The notes under the pieces: generated by a model | What the model was told of the DNA's origin: nothing | Databases searched by the model: none | Seen by the model: only the letters and a program-made list of their open reading frames with translations | Part shown: positions 18,876-28,839 of the stretch, in pieces | Layout: each line of letters opens with the position of its first letter | How positions within the stretch are numbered: position 1 is the stretch's first letter | Source of the DNA: Clostridium algidicarnis DSM 15099 | GTDB taxonomy: Bacteria; Bacillota; Clostridia; Clostridiales; Clostridiaceae | DNA length: 64,000 bases | Reading direction: 5' to 3' | NCBI RefSeq assembly: GCF_002934235.1 | Contig: NZ_PTIS01000015.1 | Location: 1 to 64,000, forward strand | Position numbers and translations under genes: made by a program

Positions 18876-19703
18876 TTGGATAAACTTATAATTACCGCTG
18901 CTATATGTGGAGCTGAGGTTACAAAAGAGCATAATCCTAGCTTACCTTATACAGTGGAAGAAATAGGGATAGAGGCTGAAAAGGCATATAAAGCTGGGGC
19001 TAGTATAATTCACCTTCACGTAAGAGAAGATGATGGAACTCCTACTCAAGATAAAGAAAGATTCAGAGCCTGTATTAAAGAGATTCAAAAAAGATGTCCT
19101 GACGTTATAATTCAGCCTTCCACTGGTGGAGCTGTTGGAATGAGTAATAAAGAGAGATTACAACCTGTAGATCTTAGTCCTGAAATGGCTACACTAGATT
19201 GTGGAACTTGCAACTTTGGCGGTGATGAGGTATTTGTTAATACTGAAAATACAATCAAAGAGTTTGGTGAAAAAATGATAAAGCTTGGAGTTAAACCGGA
19301 AGTTGAAGTTTTTGATAAAGGTATGATAGATATGGCTATAAGACTTCAAAAAAAAGGATTTATAAAGTCTCCTATGCACTTTAACTTTGTTTTAGGCGTA
19401 AATGGAGGTATATCAGCTTCACCTAGAGACTTAGTATTTATGGCTGGTAGTATTCCTTCTGAAAGCACATTTACAGTGTCTGGCATAGGTAGAAATGAAT
19501 TTCCCATGGCTGCAATGGCTATTATAATGGGTGGTCATGTAAGAGTTGGCTATGAGGACAACGTTTACTTATCAAAGGGTGTACTTGCAAAATCTAATGG
19601 AGAATTAGTTTCAAAAGTTGTAAGACTTGCAAATGAGCTTGGAAGAGAAATTGCAAATCCGAGTGAAACTAGAAAAATATTAGGTCTTAAGGAGCGTTGT
19701 TAA
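18876..19703 (+). CDS. kce: 3-keto-5-aminohexanoate cleavage enzyme
   Basis: A 275-residue BKACE-family enzyme. It condenses 3-keto-5-aminohexanoate with acetyl-CoA and cleaves it to acetoacetate and 3-aminobutyryl-CoA, using Zn. Visible motifs: ITAAICGAEVTKE at the N-terminus, IIHLHVRE with the zinc-binding HLH, PSTGGAVGMS and GGHVRVGYEDN near the end. The start is TTG 18876 after GGAAAGGTGG. It lies between kal and the CoA transferase genes, whose acetoacetate substrate it produces. Confidence 0.93.
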   Translation: MDKLIITAAICGAEVTKEHNPSLPYTVEEIGIEAEKAYKAGASIIHLHVREDDGTPTQDKERFRACIKEIQKRCPDVIIQPSTGGAVGMSNKERLQPVDLSPEMATLDCGTCNFGGDEVFVNTENTIKEFGEKMIKLGVKPEVEVFDKGMIDMAIRLQKKGFIKSPMHFNFVLGVNGGISASPRDLVFMAGSIPSESTFTVSGIGRNEFPMAAMAIIMGGHVRVGYEDNVYLSKGVLAKSNGELVSKVVRLANELGREIANPSETRKILGLKERC

Positions 19704-19707
19704 TATT

Positions 19708-20361
19708 ATGAATAAAATAGTTGAACTGAAAGATGTAAAACATTTATTTAAAGATGGTATGACAATAATGATAGGTGGATTCCTAGGCTGCGGATCTGCT
19801 CATGACATTATAGACTATATTGTAGATTTAAATATAAAAGATTTAACTGTTATAACTAACGATACTTGTTACCCAGGAACTGGCGTTGGTAAGTTACTTT
19901 TAAATGGGCAAATTAAAAAGTTAATTGCTTCTTATATAGGTGGAAATAATGATACAGGAAGACTTATGAATGAAGGTAAACTTGAAGCAGAACTTATTCC
20001 TCAAGGTACTCTAGCTGAAAAGATAAGAGCTGGCGGGTCAGGACTTGGTGCTGTAATAACTGCAACAGGTGTTGGAACAATTGTAGAAGACGGGAAGGAC
20101 AAACTAACTATAGATGGTAAAGAATATCTAATAGAACTTCCTTTAAGGGCTGATATGTCAATATTAAGAGGGACAATAGTAGATGAATCTGGAAACATAT
20201 TTTATAGAGGTACCACAAAAAACTTTAATCCCGTTATGGCAATGGCTTCAGATATTGTTATTGTAGAAGCAGAAAAGGTAGTTAAACTAGGCAACTTAGA
20301 TGCAGAAAACGTTCATACCCCTAGTGTACTTGTAGACTATGTTATAAAGGAGTTGGCATAA
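19708..20361 (+). CDS. Acyl-CoA:acetoacetate CoA-transferase subunit A
   Basis: A 217-residue family I CoA-transferase alpha subunit with the [16 protein letters not shown] opening and the [17 protein letters not shown] block. With subunit B it should move CoA from butyryl-CoA to acetoacetate, giving butyrate and acetoacetyl-CoA. The position in the lysine operon supports this; an acetate/acetoacetate specificity remains possible. It begins 4 bp after kce and ends 1 bp before subunit B. Confidence 0.9.
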   Translation: MNKIVELKDVKHLFKDGMTIMIGGFLGCGSAHDIIDYIVDLNIKDLTVITNDTCYPGTGVGKLLLNGQIKKLIASYIGGNNDTGRLMNEGKLEAELIPQGTLAEKIRAGGSGLGAVITATGVGTIVEDGKDKLTIDGKEYLIELPLRADMSILRGTIVDESGNIFYRGTTKNFNPVMAMASDIVIVEAEKVVKLGNLDAENVHTPSVLVDYVIKELA

Positions 20362-20362
20362 A

Positions 20363-21031
20363 ATGATCCAAGATACCTTAATAGCTAAACAAATTATTGC
20401 AAAAAGAGTAGCCAAAGAAATGAAAGATGGTCAACTTGTAAATCTTGGTGTAGGACTACCTACTATGGTAGCTAATTATATACCAGAAGATGTTCATGTT
20501 TTATTACAATCAGAAAATGGAATGATTGGAATGGGTGAATCCCCTGAAAGTGGGCTGGAAGATAAGGATATCGTAAACGCTGGAGGTCAATGTGTAACTA
20601 TTCTTCCAAAGGGTTGTTTTTTCGATAGTTCGTTTTCATTTGCACTAATAAGAGGTGGACATGTTGATGTTACAGTTCTTGGAGCATTAGAGGTAGATGA
20701 AAAAGGGAATCTAGCTAACTGGATAATACCAGGTAAAAAGGTTCCTGGAATGGGCGGTGCTATGGACCTTGTTACTGGTGCTAAAAAGGTTATAGTAGCT
20801 ATGCAACACATGGGAAAAGGCAATCCTAAGATACTTAAGGAATGCAGGTTGCCTCTAACTGCAAAATCTGTAGTTACTATGATAGTTACAGAACTTTGTG
20901 TTCTAGAAGTAACGAAAGATGGATTAATACTTACGGAAATACAAAAGGATACAAACTTAGAAGAAATAAGATCTTTCACAGAGGCTGATTTTACTGTGGC
21001 TAAAGACTTAAAGATAATGGATGAAAATTAA
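20363..21031 (+). CDS. Acyl-CoA:acetoacetate CoA-transferase subunit B
   Basis: A 222-residue family I CoA-transferase beta subunit. The catalytic glutamate is E51 in the SENG motif. [15 protein letters not shown] and [15 protein letters not shown] are further family blocks. It pairs with subunit A directly upstream (AGGAGTTGGCATAAA SD region inside the end of that gene). Confidence 0.92.
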   Translation: MIQDTLIAKQIIAKRVAKEMKDGQLVNLGVGLPTMVANYIPEDVHVLLQSENGMIGMGESPESGLEDKDIVNAGGQCVTILPKGCFFDSSFSFALIRGGHVDVTVLGALEVDEKGNLANWIIPGKKVPGMGGAMDLVTGAKKVIVAMQHMGKGNPKILKECRLPLTAKSVVTMIVTELCVLEVTKDGLILTEIQKDTNLEEIRSFTEADFTVAKDLKIMDEN

Positions 21032-21057
21032 ATATATTATTTTGGAGGTATCACGTA

Positions 21058-22092
21058 ATGAATAAGGGTTGCAAATATGGAACACATAGGGTTATAGAGC
21101 CTAAAGGGGTTTTAACTCAAGCTGCACAAAAGATTAACAATGATATGGAAATATACTCAAACGAAATTCTAGTAGATGTTCAGTCTTTAAATATAGATTC
21201 TGCAAGCTTCACTCAAATCGAGAAAGAAGCTAATCATGACATAGAGAAGATAAAGGCTAAAATAATAGAAATTGTTCAGCAAAGAGGCAAAATGCAAAAT
21301 CCCGTTACAGGTTCTGGTGGAATGTTTATTGGTACTGTATCTGAAGTTGGAGAAGACTTAAAAGACATCGATATAAAAGTTGGAGATAAAATTGCTTCCC
21401 TTGTATCTTTATCTTTGACACCTTTAAAAATTGAAGAAATAATAGCAGTTCATAAAGACATAGATAGAATAGACATAAAAGGTCAAGCTATACTTTTTGA
21501 AAGTGGTCTTTATGCTAAACTTCCTGAAGACTTACCTGAAAACTTAGCATTAGCAGCTTTAGATGTTGCAGGAGCACCAGCACAAATTGCAAAACTTGTA
21601 AAACCAGGTCAAAGCATTTTAATAGTTGGAGCTGCTGGTAAATCAGGTATGCTTTGTTGCTACGAAGCAATGAAAAGAGTTGGACCAACAGGTAGGGTAA
21701 TAGCTATGGATAGAGAAGGTTCAGATGTTGAAAATTTATTAAAATGGGGACTTTGTCATAACGTAATTGCTACGGATGCAACAAAACCTATAGAAGTTTT
21801 AAATAAAACCTTAGAAGCTAATAATGGTAAAGAAGTAGATGTTTCTGTTAATTGCGTAAACGTTGCAAACACTGAAATGTCCTGTATATTACCTGTTAAA
21901 GATGAGGGTATTGTTTATTTCTTCTCCATGGCTACAAGCTTTACAAAAGCAGCATTAGGAGCTGAAGGTGCAGGTAAAGATATTACTATGATAGTTGGAA
22001 ATGGTTATACAAAAGGTCATGCTGAAATAACTTTATCTGAACTTAGAGAAAGTAAAATCTTAAGGGAAATATTCACTAAGTTGTATATTTAA
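21058..22092 (+). CDS. kdd: L-erythro-3,5-diaminohexanoate dehydrogenase
   Basis: A 344-residue NAD(P)-dependent oxidative deaminase that turns 3,5-diaminohexanoate into 3-keto-5-aminohexanoate, the substrate of Kce. It opens with CKYGTHRVIEPKGVLTQAA, typical of Kdd, and has the nucleotide-binding GAAGKSGM near 195. TTGGAGGTATCACGTA gives the SD. A 113-bp gap, in which I see no strong terminator, separates it from kamA. Confidence 0.92.
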   Translation: MNKGCKYGTHRVIEPKGVLTQAAQKINNDMEIYSNEILVDVQSLNIDSASFTQIEKEANHDIEKIKAKIIEIVQQRGKMQNPVTGSGGMFIGTVSEVGEDLKDIDIKVGDKIASLVSLSLTPLKIEEIIAVHKDIDRIDIKGQAILFESGLYAKLPEDLPENLALAALDVAGAPAQIAKLVKPGQSILIVGAAGKSGMLCCYEAMKRVGPTGRVIAMDREGSDVENLLKWGLCHNVIATDATKPIEVLNKTLEANNGKEVDVSVNCVNVANTEMSCILPVKDEGIVYFFSMATSFTKAALGAEGAGKDITMIVGNGYTKGHAEITLSELRESKILREIFTKLYI

Positions 22093-22205
22093 AATCGGAC
22101 AGTATGTTGCCACCTCTAAAGGGTAACGGTTGAGCATAAAACATTATTTGTATTAAATAAAATTTTTAATAAAAATCTTAAAATAACACTAGGAGGGTTT
22201 TAAAA

Positions 22206-23459
22206 GTGAAGGTAAATAGACGCTTTGAATTATTTAAGGATATCCCTGATGAATTATGGAATGACTGGAAGTGGCAACTTAAAAACAGAATAGAGACCCT
22301 AGAAGAACTAAAGAAATACATACCGCTTACATCTGAAGAAGAAGAAGGAGTTAAAAAATGCCTAGGCTCATTAAGAATGGCTATAACCCCTTATTACCTA
22401 AGCCTTATAGATCCTAATGATCCTAATGATCCAATAAGAAAACAAGCTATACCAACTGGCGCTGAAGTTCATAGATCTGATGCAGATTTATTAGATCCAC
22501 TAAGCGAGGATGAAGACTCTCCAGTACCTGGGCTTACTCATAGATATCCTGATCGTGTACTTCTTCTTATTACTGACCAATGTTCTATGTATTGTAGACA
22601 CTGTACTAGACGAAGATTTGCAGGACAAAATGATAAGTCATTACCAATGGATCAAATAGACAAGGCTATAGACTATATTAGAGACACCCCAAAGGTACGT
22701 GATGTTCTATTATCTGGTGGAGATGCACTTTTAATATCAGATGAAAAACTTGAATATATAATAAAAAGATTAAGAGAAATTCCTCATGTAGAAATTATAA
22801 GAATAGGATCAAGAATCCCTGTAGTTCTACCTCAAAGGATTACAGATGACCTTGTTAATATGCTAAAAAAATATCATCCTATTTGGTTAAATACTCACTT
22901 TAATCATTCAAATGAAATTACAGAGGAGTCTACAGCTGCTTGCGCTAAAATGGCAAATGCCGGAATACCTTTAGGTAATCAATCTGTTCTACTTAGAGGT
23001 GTAAATGACTGTGTACATGTTATGAAACAATTAGTTCAAGACCTAGTTAAAATAAGAGTTAGACCATATTATATATATCAATGTGATTTATCTATGGGAC
23101 TTGAGCATTTTAGAACACCTGTATCAAAAGGAATTGAAATTATAGAAGGCTTAAGAGGTCATACCTCAGGCTATTGCGTACCAACCTTCGTTGTAGATGC
23201 ACCAGGAGGTGGTGGAAAGACACCTGTAATGCCTAATTACGTAATATCTCAATCTCCAAACAAGGTTATATTAAGAAACTTTGAAGGTGTTATAACTACT
23301 TATACTGAACCTGAAAGTTATGTTGATACCTGTAACTGTGATGTATGTAAAAATGAAAAGTCTAATGAAAAGCTAATAGGAATAGCAGGTCTAGTTCAAG
23401 GAAATGGTATATCCTTAGAACCTGAAGGACTTCAACGAAAGAAAAGAAATCATAGATAA
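22206..23459 (+). CDS. kamA: Lysine 2,3-aminomutase (radical SAM)
   Basis: A 417-residue radical-SAM, PLP-dependent mutase that converts L-lysine to L-beta-lysine. The iron-sulfur cysteines are C126, C130 and C133 (CSMYCRHC). The PLP lysine is in the PGGGGKTPVMPN block at about K338, one more than in the Clostridium subterminale enzyme, which it closely resembles. A C-terminal CNCDVC zinc motif is present. Start GTG 22206 after AGGAGGG. It carries out the first step of the pathway. Confidence 0.97.
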   Translation: MKVNRRFELFKDIPDELWNDWKWQLKNRIETLEELKKYIPLTSEEEEGVKKCLGSLRMAITPYYLSLIDPNDPNDPIRKQAIPTGAEVHRSDADLLDPLSEDEDSPVPGLTHRYPDRVLLLITDQCSMYCRHCTRRRFAGQNDKSLPMDQIDKAIDYIRDTPKVRDVLLSGGDALLISDEKLEYIIKRLREIPHVEIIRIGSRIPVVLPQRITDDLVNMLKKYHPIWLNTHFNHSNEITEESTAACAKMANAGIPLGNQSVLLRGVNDCVHVMKQLVQDLVKIRVRPYYIYQCDLSMGLEHFRTPVSKGIEIIEGLRGHTSGYCVPTFVVDAPGGGGKTPVMPNYVISQSPNKVILRNFEGVITTYTEPESYVDTCNCDVCKNEKSNEKLIGIAGLVQGNGISLEPEGLQRKKRNHR

Positions 23460-23475
23460 ACTGTATAATAAATAA

Positions 23476-23512
23476 TGCTCTTTGCTTTAGTTTTAAACTA
23501 AGGCAAAGAGCA
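23476..23512 (+). promoter_or_regulatory. Strong intra-operon hairpin between kamA and kamB
   Basis: TGCTCTTTGCTTTAGTTT is followed one base later by its complement with one G-U pair, an 17- to 18-bp stem with minimal loop. It is followed by CCCTTTATC rather than a T-run. It may be a leaky terminator, an RNA-processing site or a stabiliser of the kamA 3' end. Confidence 0.6.
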
Positions 23513-23542
23513 CCCTTTATCATGAGTTTAGGAAGTGTTTAA

Positions 23543-24583
23543 ATGGATAATAACCGCAATACTATAATGAGCCTTATAGAAGACTTTAAAACCATATCTA
23601 TAATAGGAATGGATAAAAATGTAGGTAAAACTACAGTACTTAACTATATTATTCAAAATTCCATGGAACTTATAATGCCCCTTGGAATTACTTCTATAGG
23701 CCGTGATGGAGAAGGTACAGATGTTGTAACACTTACAAAAAAACCTAAGATATATGTAAGAAGAGGAAGTTACATAGCCACTGTAAGACAATGTCTAGAT
23801 AATAGTGATATTACTAAAGAAATAATAAATACCACAGGAATTCAAACTCCTATGGGTGAGGTAATAATAGTTAAATCGTTAAGCGATGGATATGTAGATC
23901 TTGGAGGACCATCTGTAAATTCACAGATGTCCATGATTTCTAATGATCTTTTAAACCTAGGTTGTGAAAAAGTATTAGTTGATGGTGCACTAGGTAGACG
24001 AACCTTTGCATCCCCAAGCATAACAGAAGCTACCATCTTATCTACAGGTGCCTCTTTATCAAAAAACATGTATAGTGTTATAGAAAAAACAGCACATACA
24101 ATAAGACTATTGTCTATACCAGAAGAAGAGGATTCATACATAGTAGCCTTATGTAATAACACATTAGAATCACAGAGAATAAGCATAATTTATAAGAATA
24201 AAAGCATAAAAAATCTCAATGCTTTAACTTCTTTAGATTCCGGTAAAGATATAGTTTATAATCTTACTGAAAATGTATCCTATGTTTTTATTAAAGGCAT
24301 ATTATCGGATAAACTTTTACTTGATATAATTAGATCTACAGATCTTTATAAAAGAGTAATCTTTTTAGTTGAAGATGGTACAAAGCTATTTTTATCAGAA
24401 GAAATTTATAAAAAGTTTATAGTTACTGGTGGTCAAATAAGATGCCTATCTCCAATAAATGTTTTATTTGTAACCTGTAACCCTAAATCTCCTTATGGCT
24501 ATGAATTTAACAAGGACATCTTTTTAAATAAGCTAAGAGAATCTGTAGATTTACCAGTATTTGATGTAGAATATAATGCATAA
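23543..24583 (+). CDS. kamB: Lysine 5,6-aminomutase reactivase subunit KamB
   Basis: A 346-residue protein with a P-loop near the N-terminus (GMDKNVGKTT, about residue 22-31). Position between kamA and a MutS-like gene, directly upstream of kamDE, matches kamB of other lysine fermenters, part of the factor that revives inactivated adenosylcobalamin-dependent 5,6-aminomutase. The second half has no motif I recognise. Function is by synteny plus known operons. TTAGGAAGTG precedes the ATG. Confidence 0.8.
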   Translation: MDNNRNTIMSLIEDFKTISIIGMDKNVGKTTVLNYIIQNSMELIMPLGITSIGRDGEGTDVVTLTKKPKIYVRRGSYIATVRQCLDNSDITKEIINTTGIQTPMGEVIIVKSLSDGYVDLGGPSVNSQMSMISNDLLNLGCEKVLVDGALGRRTFASPSITEATILSTGASLSKNMYSVIEKTAHTIRLLSIPEEEDSYIVALCNNTLESQRISIIYKNKSIKNLNALTSLDSGKDIVYNLTENVSYVFIKGILSDKLLLDIIRSTDLYKRVIFLVEDGTKLFLSEEIYKKFIVTGGQIRCLSPINVLFVTCNPKSPYGYEFNKDIFLNKLRESVDLPVFDVEYNA

Positions 24584-24607
24584 ATAAACTTAAAGAAGGT
24601 GAATGTA

Positions 24608-26107
24608 ATGATTTTTTTAGATAAGAAACAACGAGAACAGGTAGGGTACACCTTCGTAATTGATAAACTTGATGCTATTACACCCTTTGGTGAGGATCTC
24701 AAAAAGAATATAGCTCCTTTTAAACAACAAGATAAAGAATTACTAGTAACAGAACTAAACAATATAGAAAAAATAACTACTAGCTATATGGAAAAAAGAA
24801 ATACTTATAGATCCATAGAAAGACTCTTATCAAAGGTAAAAGATATCAGAAACTCAGTTGTAAGATGTTCAAATCTTAATACCTTAGATGATGTAGAGCT
24901 TTTTGAAATTAAAAGTTTTTGTATGATATCTGAAGAATTGTATAGCATTTATAATGATTTTAATCATTCAATTAATATAACTGGAATAAACTTTTTTGAT
25001 TTAAGCCCTGTTTTAAATTTATTAGACCCTGACAATAAAAGGTTACCCACATTTCAAATATATGATAGTTATTCTAAAAAGTTAAAAGATATCCGACTCA
25101 ATAAAAGAAAATTAGAAGATGAAATATTATACTCTGATGATGAAGAAAAGATTATTATACTTAAAGAAAAAAGACTAAAATATGTTATTGAAGAGGATGC
25201 TGAAGAACTAATCATAAGAATGAGTTTAACAAAAAAAATAAACTCATACGTTGATACTATAAAAAATAACATTTATTCTATGGGTAAGTTAGATTTCTTA
25301 ATTGCAAAAGGGAAATTAGCTTTAAATTATAATGCTACAAAACCTGAGATATCAGATAATATGGAAGTTACCTTCACTAATTCCTTTAACCCAGAAGTTA
25401 AACATATATTAGAATCTAAAAATACTCCTTTTACACCAATAAACATATCACTTAATTCTGGAGTTGCTGTAATTACAGGTGCTAATATGGGCGGGAAAAG
25501 TGTGACACTTAAAACTATAGTCCTTAATTTACTTTTAGGACAACTAGGTTTCTTTGTTTTTGCGGATTATGCAAAATTCCCTATACTAGACTTTATATAT
25601 TTTATATCTGATGATCTTCAATCAGTATCACAGGGGCTAAGTACCTTTGGTGCTGAAATAATAGAGCTTAAAAATGTAATAGAACATACTAAAGTTAAAA
25701 AAGGATTTATAGCTTTAGATGAATTTGCAAGAGGCACTAATCCTAAAGAAGGATCATTTTTAGTTAGATCATTATGCCAATATTTAAATACAACAACCTC
25801 TATTAGCGTAGTCTCTACCCACTATGATAATATAGTTACTGATGACATGATTCACTACCAAGTGATGGGTCTTAAAAATGTATGTTTTGAGGATTTAAAA
25901 AGAAAAATTGTTCTTAATAAAACTAATTCTATTGATATAATTCAAGAACATATGGATTATAGCCTAGAAAAGGTATCTAACACTAATAAGGTACCTAAAG
26001 ATGCATTAAATATATCTATACTTTTAGGCCTTCAACCAGAAATCGTAGAAATAGCTCAAAAATATTATTATAAAAATTTAAATAATGAGGAGGAAGATTA
26101 TGAATAG
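24608..26107 (+). CDS. kamC: MutS-like ATPase KamC (5,6-aminomutase reactivase)
   Basis: A 499-residue MutS-related ATPase lacking the mismatch-recognition N-terminus. It has a helical lever region (about 60-250) and a MutS V domain with Walker A GANMGGKS near 300, the DDLQSVSQGLSTF signature and Walker B FIALDEFARGTNP. Together with KamB it should reactivate lysine 5,6-aminomutase by exchanging damaged cobalamin. ATG 24608 follows AAGAAGGTGA; upstream GTG 24599 sits on the SD. It ends 8 bp inside kamD's start region. Confidence 0.85.
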   Translation: MIFLDKKQREQVGYTFVIDKLDAITPFGEDLKKNIAPFKQQDKELLVTELNNIEKITTSYMEKRNTYRSIERLLSKVKDIRNSVVRCSNLNTLDDVELFEIKSFCMISEELYSIYNDFNHSINITGINFFDLSPVLNLLDPDNKRLPTFQIYDSYSKKLKDIRLNKRKLEDEILYSDDEEKIIILKEKRLKYVIEEDAEELIIRMSLTKKINSYVDTIKNNIYSMGKLDFLIAKGKLALNYNATKPEISDNMEVTFTNSFNPEVKHILESKNTPFTPINISLNSGVAVITGANMGGKSVTLKTIVLNLLLGQLGFFVFADYAKFPILDFIYFISDDLQSVSQGLSTFGAEIIELKNVIEHTKVKKGFIALDEFARGTNPKEGSFLVRSLCQYLNTTTSISVVSTHYDNIVTDDMIHYQVMGLKNVCFEDLKRKIVLNKTNSIDIIQEHMDYSLEKVSNTNKVPKDALNISILLGLQPEIVEIAQKYYYKNLNNEEEDYE

Positions 26108-27656
26108 TAAATTAAACTTAAACTTTGAAACAGTAGCTAAGGCTAGATCACACGCTAAAAACATAGCTTTAGATACACAAGAATTTATAGACTTACATAC
26201 AACTGTAGCTGTAGAAAGAACAGTCTGTAGACTTCTTGGTATAGATGGCATCGATAGCGTTGGTGTTCCTTTACCAAATGTAGTTGTAGATAACATAGTA
26301 AAAAACGATGCTCTTTCTTTAGGTGCTGCTTATTTTATCGGTAATGCTATGTTAAATACAGGTCTTTCACCTCAAGAAATAGCTGAAAAAGTCGCTAAAG
26401 GTCAGCTAGATTTAACTACCTTAGAGTCTAAAGACTTATTTGAAATAAAAGCTACTATAATGCCTATAGCAAAAATATATGTGGAAAAAATCAAGGCAAA
26501 TAGAAATAAAAGAGAAGAAGTTCTTTCAAGGCTTGGAGATAAAAAAGGTCCTTATTTATATGTAATAGTTGCTACTGGAAATATTAAAGAAGATATAACT
26601 CAAGCAGTTGCAGCTGTAAAGCAAGGTGCTGATATAATAGCTGTAATAAGAACTACTGGCCAAAGCCTTTTAGATTATGTGCCTTACGGAGAAACTACTG
26701 AAGGATTCGGGGGTACCTTTGCAACACAAGAAAACTTTAGACAAATGAGAGAAGCCCTTGATATAATTGGAGATGAAGTTGGTAGATACATAAGACTTTG
26801 TAATTATTGTTCTGGATTATGTATGCCTGAAATTGCTGCTATGGGCGCCTTAGAGAGACTAGACGTAATGTTAAATGATGCTCTTTATGGAATATTATTT
26901 AGAGACATAAATATGAAAAGAACTCTTGTAGACCAATACTTTTCACGTGTTATAAATGGCTTTGCAGGTGTAATAATAAATACAGGTGAGGACAATTATC
27001 TTACTACTTCAGATGCCTTTGAAGAGGCCCATACTGTACTTGCTTCTCAATTTATTAACGAGCAGTTTGCATTAGTTGCTGGACTTCCTGAAGAACAGAT
27101 GGGCTTAGGTCATGCTTTCGAAATGAATCCGGATCTTAAAAATGCCTTTTTATACGAATTAGCTCAAGCTCAAATGGCTAGAGAAATATTTCCAAGAGCA
27201 CCTCTTAAATATATGCCTCCTACAAAGTTTATGACAGGAGATATATTTAAAGGTACTGTTCAAAACGCACTTTTTAATATGGTAAGCGTATTAACTAATC
27301 AAAAGATCCATCTTTTAGGAATGCTTACTGAGGCCATACATACACCACTTATGTCCGATAGAGCACTTTCCATAGACAATGCTCGCTATATCTTTAATAG
27401 TATGGAAGACCTAGGTGACGAACTTGAATTTAAAAATGGCGGTAAGATGGAAGAAAGAGCTAATGAAGTATTAAGCAAGTCTTCTGAGCTACTATCTGAA
27501 ATTGAAGGTGAAGGTCTATTCAAAACTCTAGAAAAAGGTATGTTTGCAGGGATAAAAAGGCCAATAAATGGTGGAAAAGGTCTTGCTGGTGTATCAGAAA
27601 AATCAAAGGAATACTTTAACCCATTCATAGATTTAATGTTAGGGGGGGATAGATAA
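26100..27656 (+). CDS. kamD: Lysine 5,6-aminomutase alpha subunit
   Basis: A 518-residue alpha subunit of the adenosylcobalamin- and PLP-dependent lysine 5,6-aminomutase, which moves the terminal amino group of beta-lysine to give 3,5-diaminohexanoate. The TIM-barrel substrate side includes RTTGQSLLDYVPYGETTEGFGG-like and RLCNYCSGLCMPEIAAMG blocks. ATG 26100 follows a textbook AGGAGGAAGATT; the earlier ATG 26085 contains that SD. The stop overlaps the kamE start. Confidence 0.95.
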   Translation: MNSKLNLNFETVAKARSHAKNIALDTQEFIDLHTTVAVERTVCRLLGIDGIDSVGVPLPNVVVDNIVKNDALSLGAAYFIGNAMLNTGLSPQEIAEKVAKGQLDLTTLESKDLFEIKATIMPIAKIYVEKIKANRNKREEVLSRLGDKKGPYLYVIVATGNIKEDITQAVAAVKQGADIIAVIRTTGQSLLDYVPYGETTEGFGGTFATQENFRQMREALDIIGDEVGRYIRLCNYCSGLCMPEIAAMGALERLDVMLNDALYGILFRDINMKRTLVDQYFSRVINGFAGVIINTGEDNYLTTSDAFEEAHTVLASQFINEQFALVAGLPEEQMGLGHAFEMNPDLKNAFLYELAQAQMAREIFPRAPLKYMPPTKFMTGDIFKGTVQNALFNMVSVLTNQKIHLLGMLTEAIHTPLMSDRALSIDNARYIFNSMEDLGDELEFKNGGKMEERANEVLSKSSELLSEIEGEGLFKTLEKGMFAGIKRPINGGKGLAGVSEKSKEYFNPFIDLMLGGDR

Positions 27657-28444
27657 TGAGCAGTGGATTATACTCTACCGAAAAAAGAAGTACAGATACA
27701 GTTTTAGATTTAAATAAAGTAAAACCCTATGGAGATACTATGAATGATGGTAAGGTTCAACTAAGCTTTACCTTACCTTTACCTGATAATGATAAAAGTG
27801 CTGAGGCCGCTAAAATACTTGCAAAAAAGATGGGCCTTGAAGAGCCTAACGTTGCGCATCATGCTGCCTTAGATAAGAACTTTACATTTTACGTTGTATA
27901 TGGAACCCTAACTCATACTGTAGATTATGAATCTATCCATGTACAAACTGTAGAAGTTGATACCTTATCCATGGAAGAAGTTAATGATTATATAAAAGAA
28001 AATATTCAAAGAAAAATAGTTATAATAGGTGCTAGCACTGGTACAGATGCTCATACCGTTGGAATAGATGCCATAATGAATATGAAAGGCTATGCTGGCC
28101 ATTACGGTTTAGAAAGATATGAGATGATAGAAGCTTATAATTTAGGTAGCCAAGTTCCTAATGAGGAATTTGTAAAAAAGGCTATTGAGCTTAAAGCCGA
28201 CATTCTTTTAGTGTCACAAACAGTAACACAAAAAAATGTTCATATTCAAAACCTTACAGAACTTGTAGAACTTCTAGAAGCTGAAGGATTAAGAGACAAG
28301 GTCCTACTTATATGTGGTGGACCTAGGATAAGCCATGAATTAGCTAAAGAATTAGGCTATGATGCTGGCTTTGGACCTGGTAAGTATGCTGATGATGTAG
28401 CAACATTTTCAGTAACAGAAATGGTTAAAAGAGATCTTATATAA
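27656..28444 (+). CDS. kamE: Lysine 5,6-aminomutase beta subunit (B12/PLP-binding)
   Basis: A 262-residue cobalamin-binding subunit. The base-off DxHxxG motif places H133 as the cobalt ligand (TDAHTVG). K144 in NMKGYAGHYG matches the lysine that holds PLP in the characterised Clostridium sticklandii enzyme. A Rossmann B12 domain follows, with the GGPRIS motif near 225. Its ATG overlaps the kamD stop (TAATGA arrangement), giving coupled translation and equal subunits. Last gene of the operon; a terminator follows. Confidence 0.96.
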   Translation: MSSGLYSTEKRSTDTVLDLNKVKPYGDTMNDGKVQLSFTLPLPDNDKSAEAAKILAKKMGLEEPNVAHHAALDKNFTFYVVYGTLTHTVDYESIHVQTVEVDTLSMEEVNDYIKENIQRKIVIIGASTGTDAHTVGIDAIMNMKGYAGHYGLERYEMIEAYNLGSQVPNEEFVKKAIELKADILLVSQTVTQKNVHIQNLTELVELLEAEGLRDKVLLICGGPRISHELAKELGYDAGFGPGKYADDVATFSVTEMVKRDLI

Positions 28445-28450
28445 TTAATA

Positions 28451-28495
28451 AATAGGCATATTTATATTAAAAATAAATATGCCTATTTATTTTTA
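28451..28495 (+). terminator. Terminator of the lysine-fermentation operon
   Basis: A 15-bp perfect stem (AATAGGCATATTTAT and complement) with a 7-nt loop and a T-rich tail, 6 bp after kamE. Confidence 0.88.
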
Positions 28496-28526
28496 AATTA
28501 CCTCTATAAAAAGTTGAAATTAACTT

Positions 28527-28670
28527 TTATCTTTTCCCTTTAGTATTTCTTATACCTGCTTCTAATGCACAATTCCCTCTGTTTTTATAGCCCGTCTTAG
28601 ACTCCCTACTTTCTTTGCTCTTTTGTTCCATGCTCTGATTTATATTTTTATTTTGAAAATCTTTATTCAT
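28527..28670 (-). CDS. Small hydrophilic hypothetical protein
   Basis: A 47-residue frame with SD AAAGGAGAAAACT before its ATG. The product is very polar and basic (many Lys, Asn, Ser, Gln) with one Cys in GNCALEAG. No family is recognised. It lies alone between the kamE and glpF terminators. The SD and the lack of another explanation for the interval are the only support. Confidence 0.5.
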   Translation of the reverse strand: MNKDFQNKNINQSMEQKSKESRESKTGYKNRGNCALEAGIRNTKGKR

Positions 28671-28786
28671 AGTTTTCTCCTTTCATGAAGTTAATCTATA
28701 TAAAATTATCTTATCCAACTCTTTAACAAAAAATCCACTAATTAAAGTTATTACTAAGACCTTTAAGTGGAAATTAAATTTATGCT

Positions 28787-28825
28787 AAAAAATAGGCTAT
28801 TTCTTTTAGAAATAGCCTATTTTTT
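28787..28825. terminator. Bidirectional terminator downstream of glpF
   Basis: A 16-bp perfect stem with A6 and T6 ends (AAAAAATAGGCTATTT and complement). Confidence 0.85.
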
Positions 28826-28839
28826 AAACAGTAATAATA

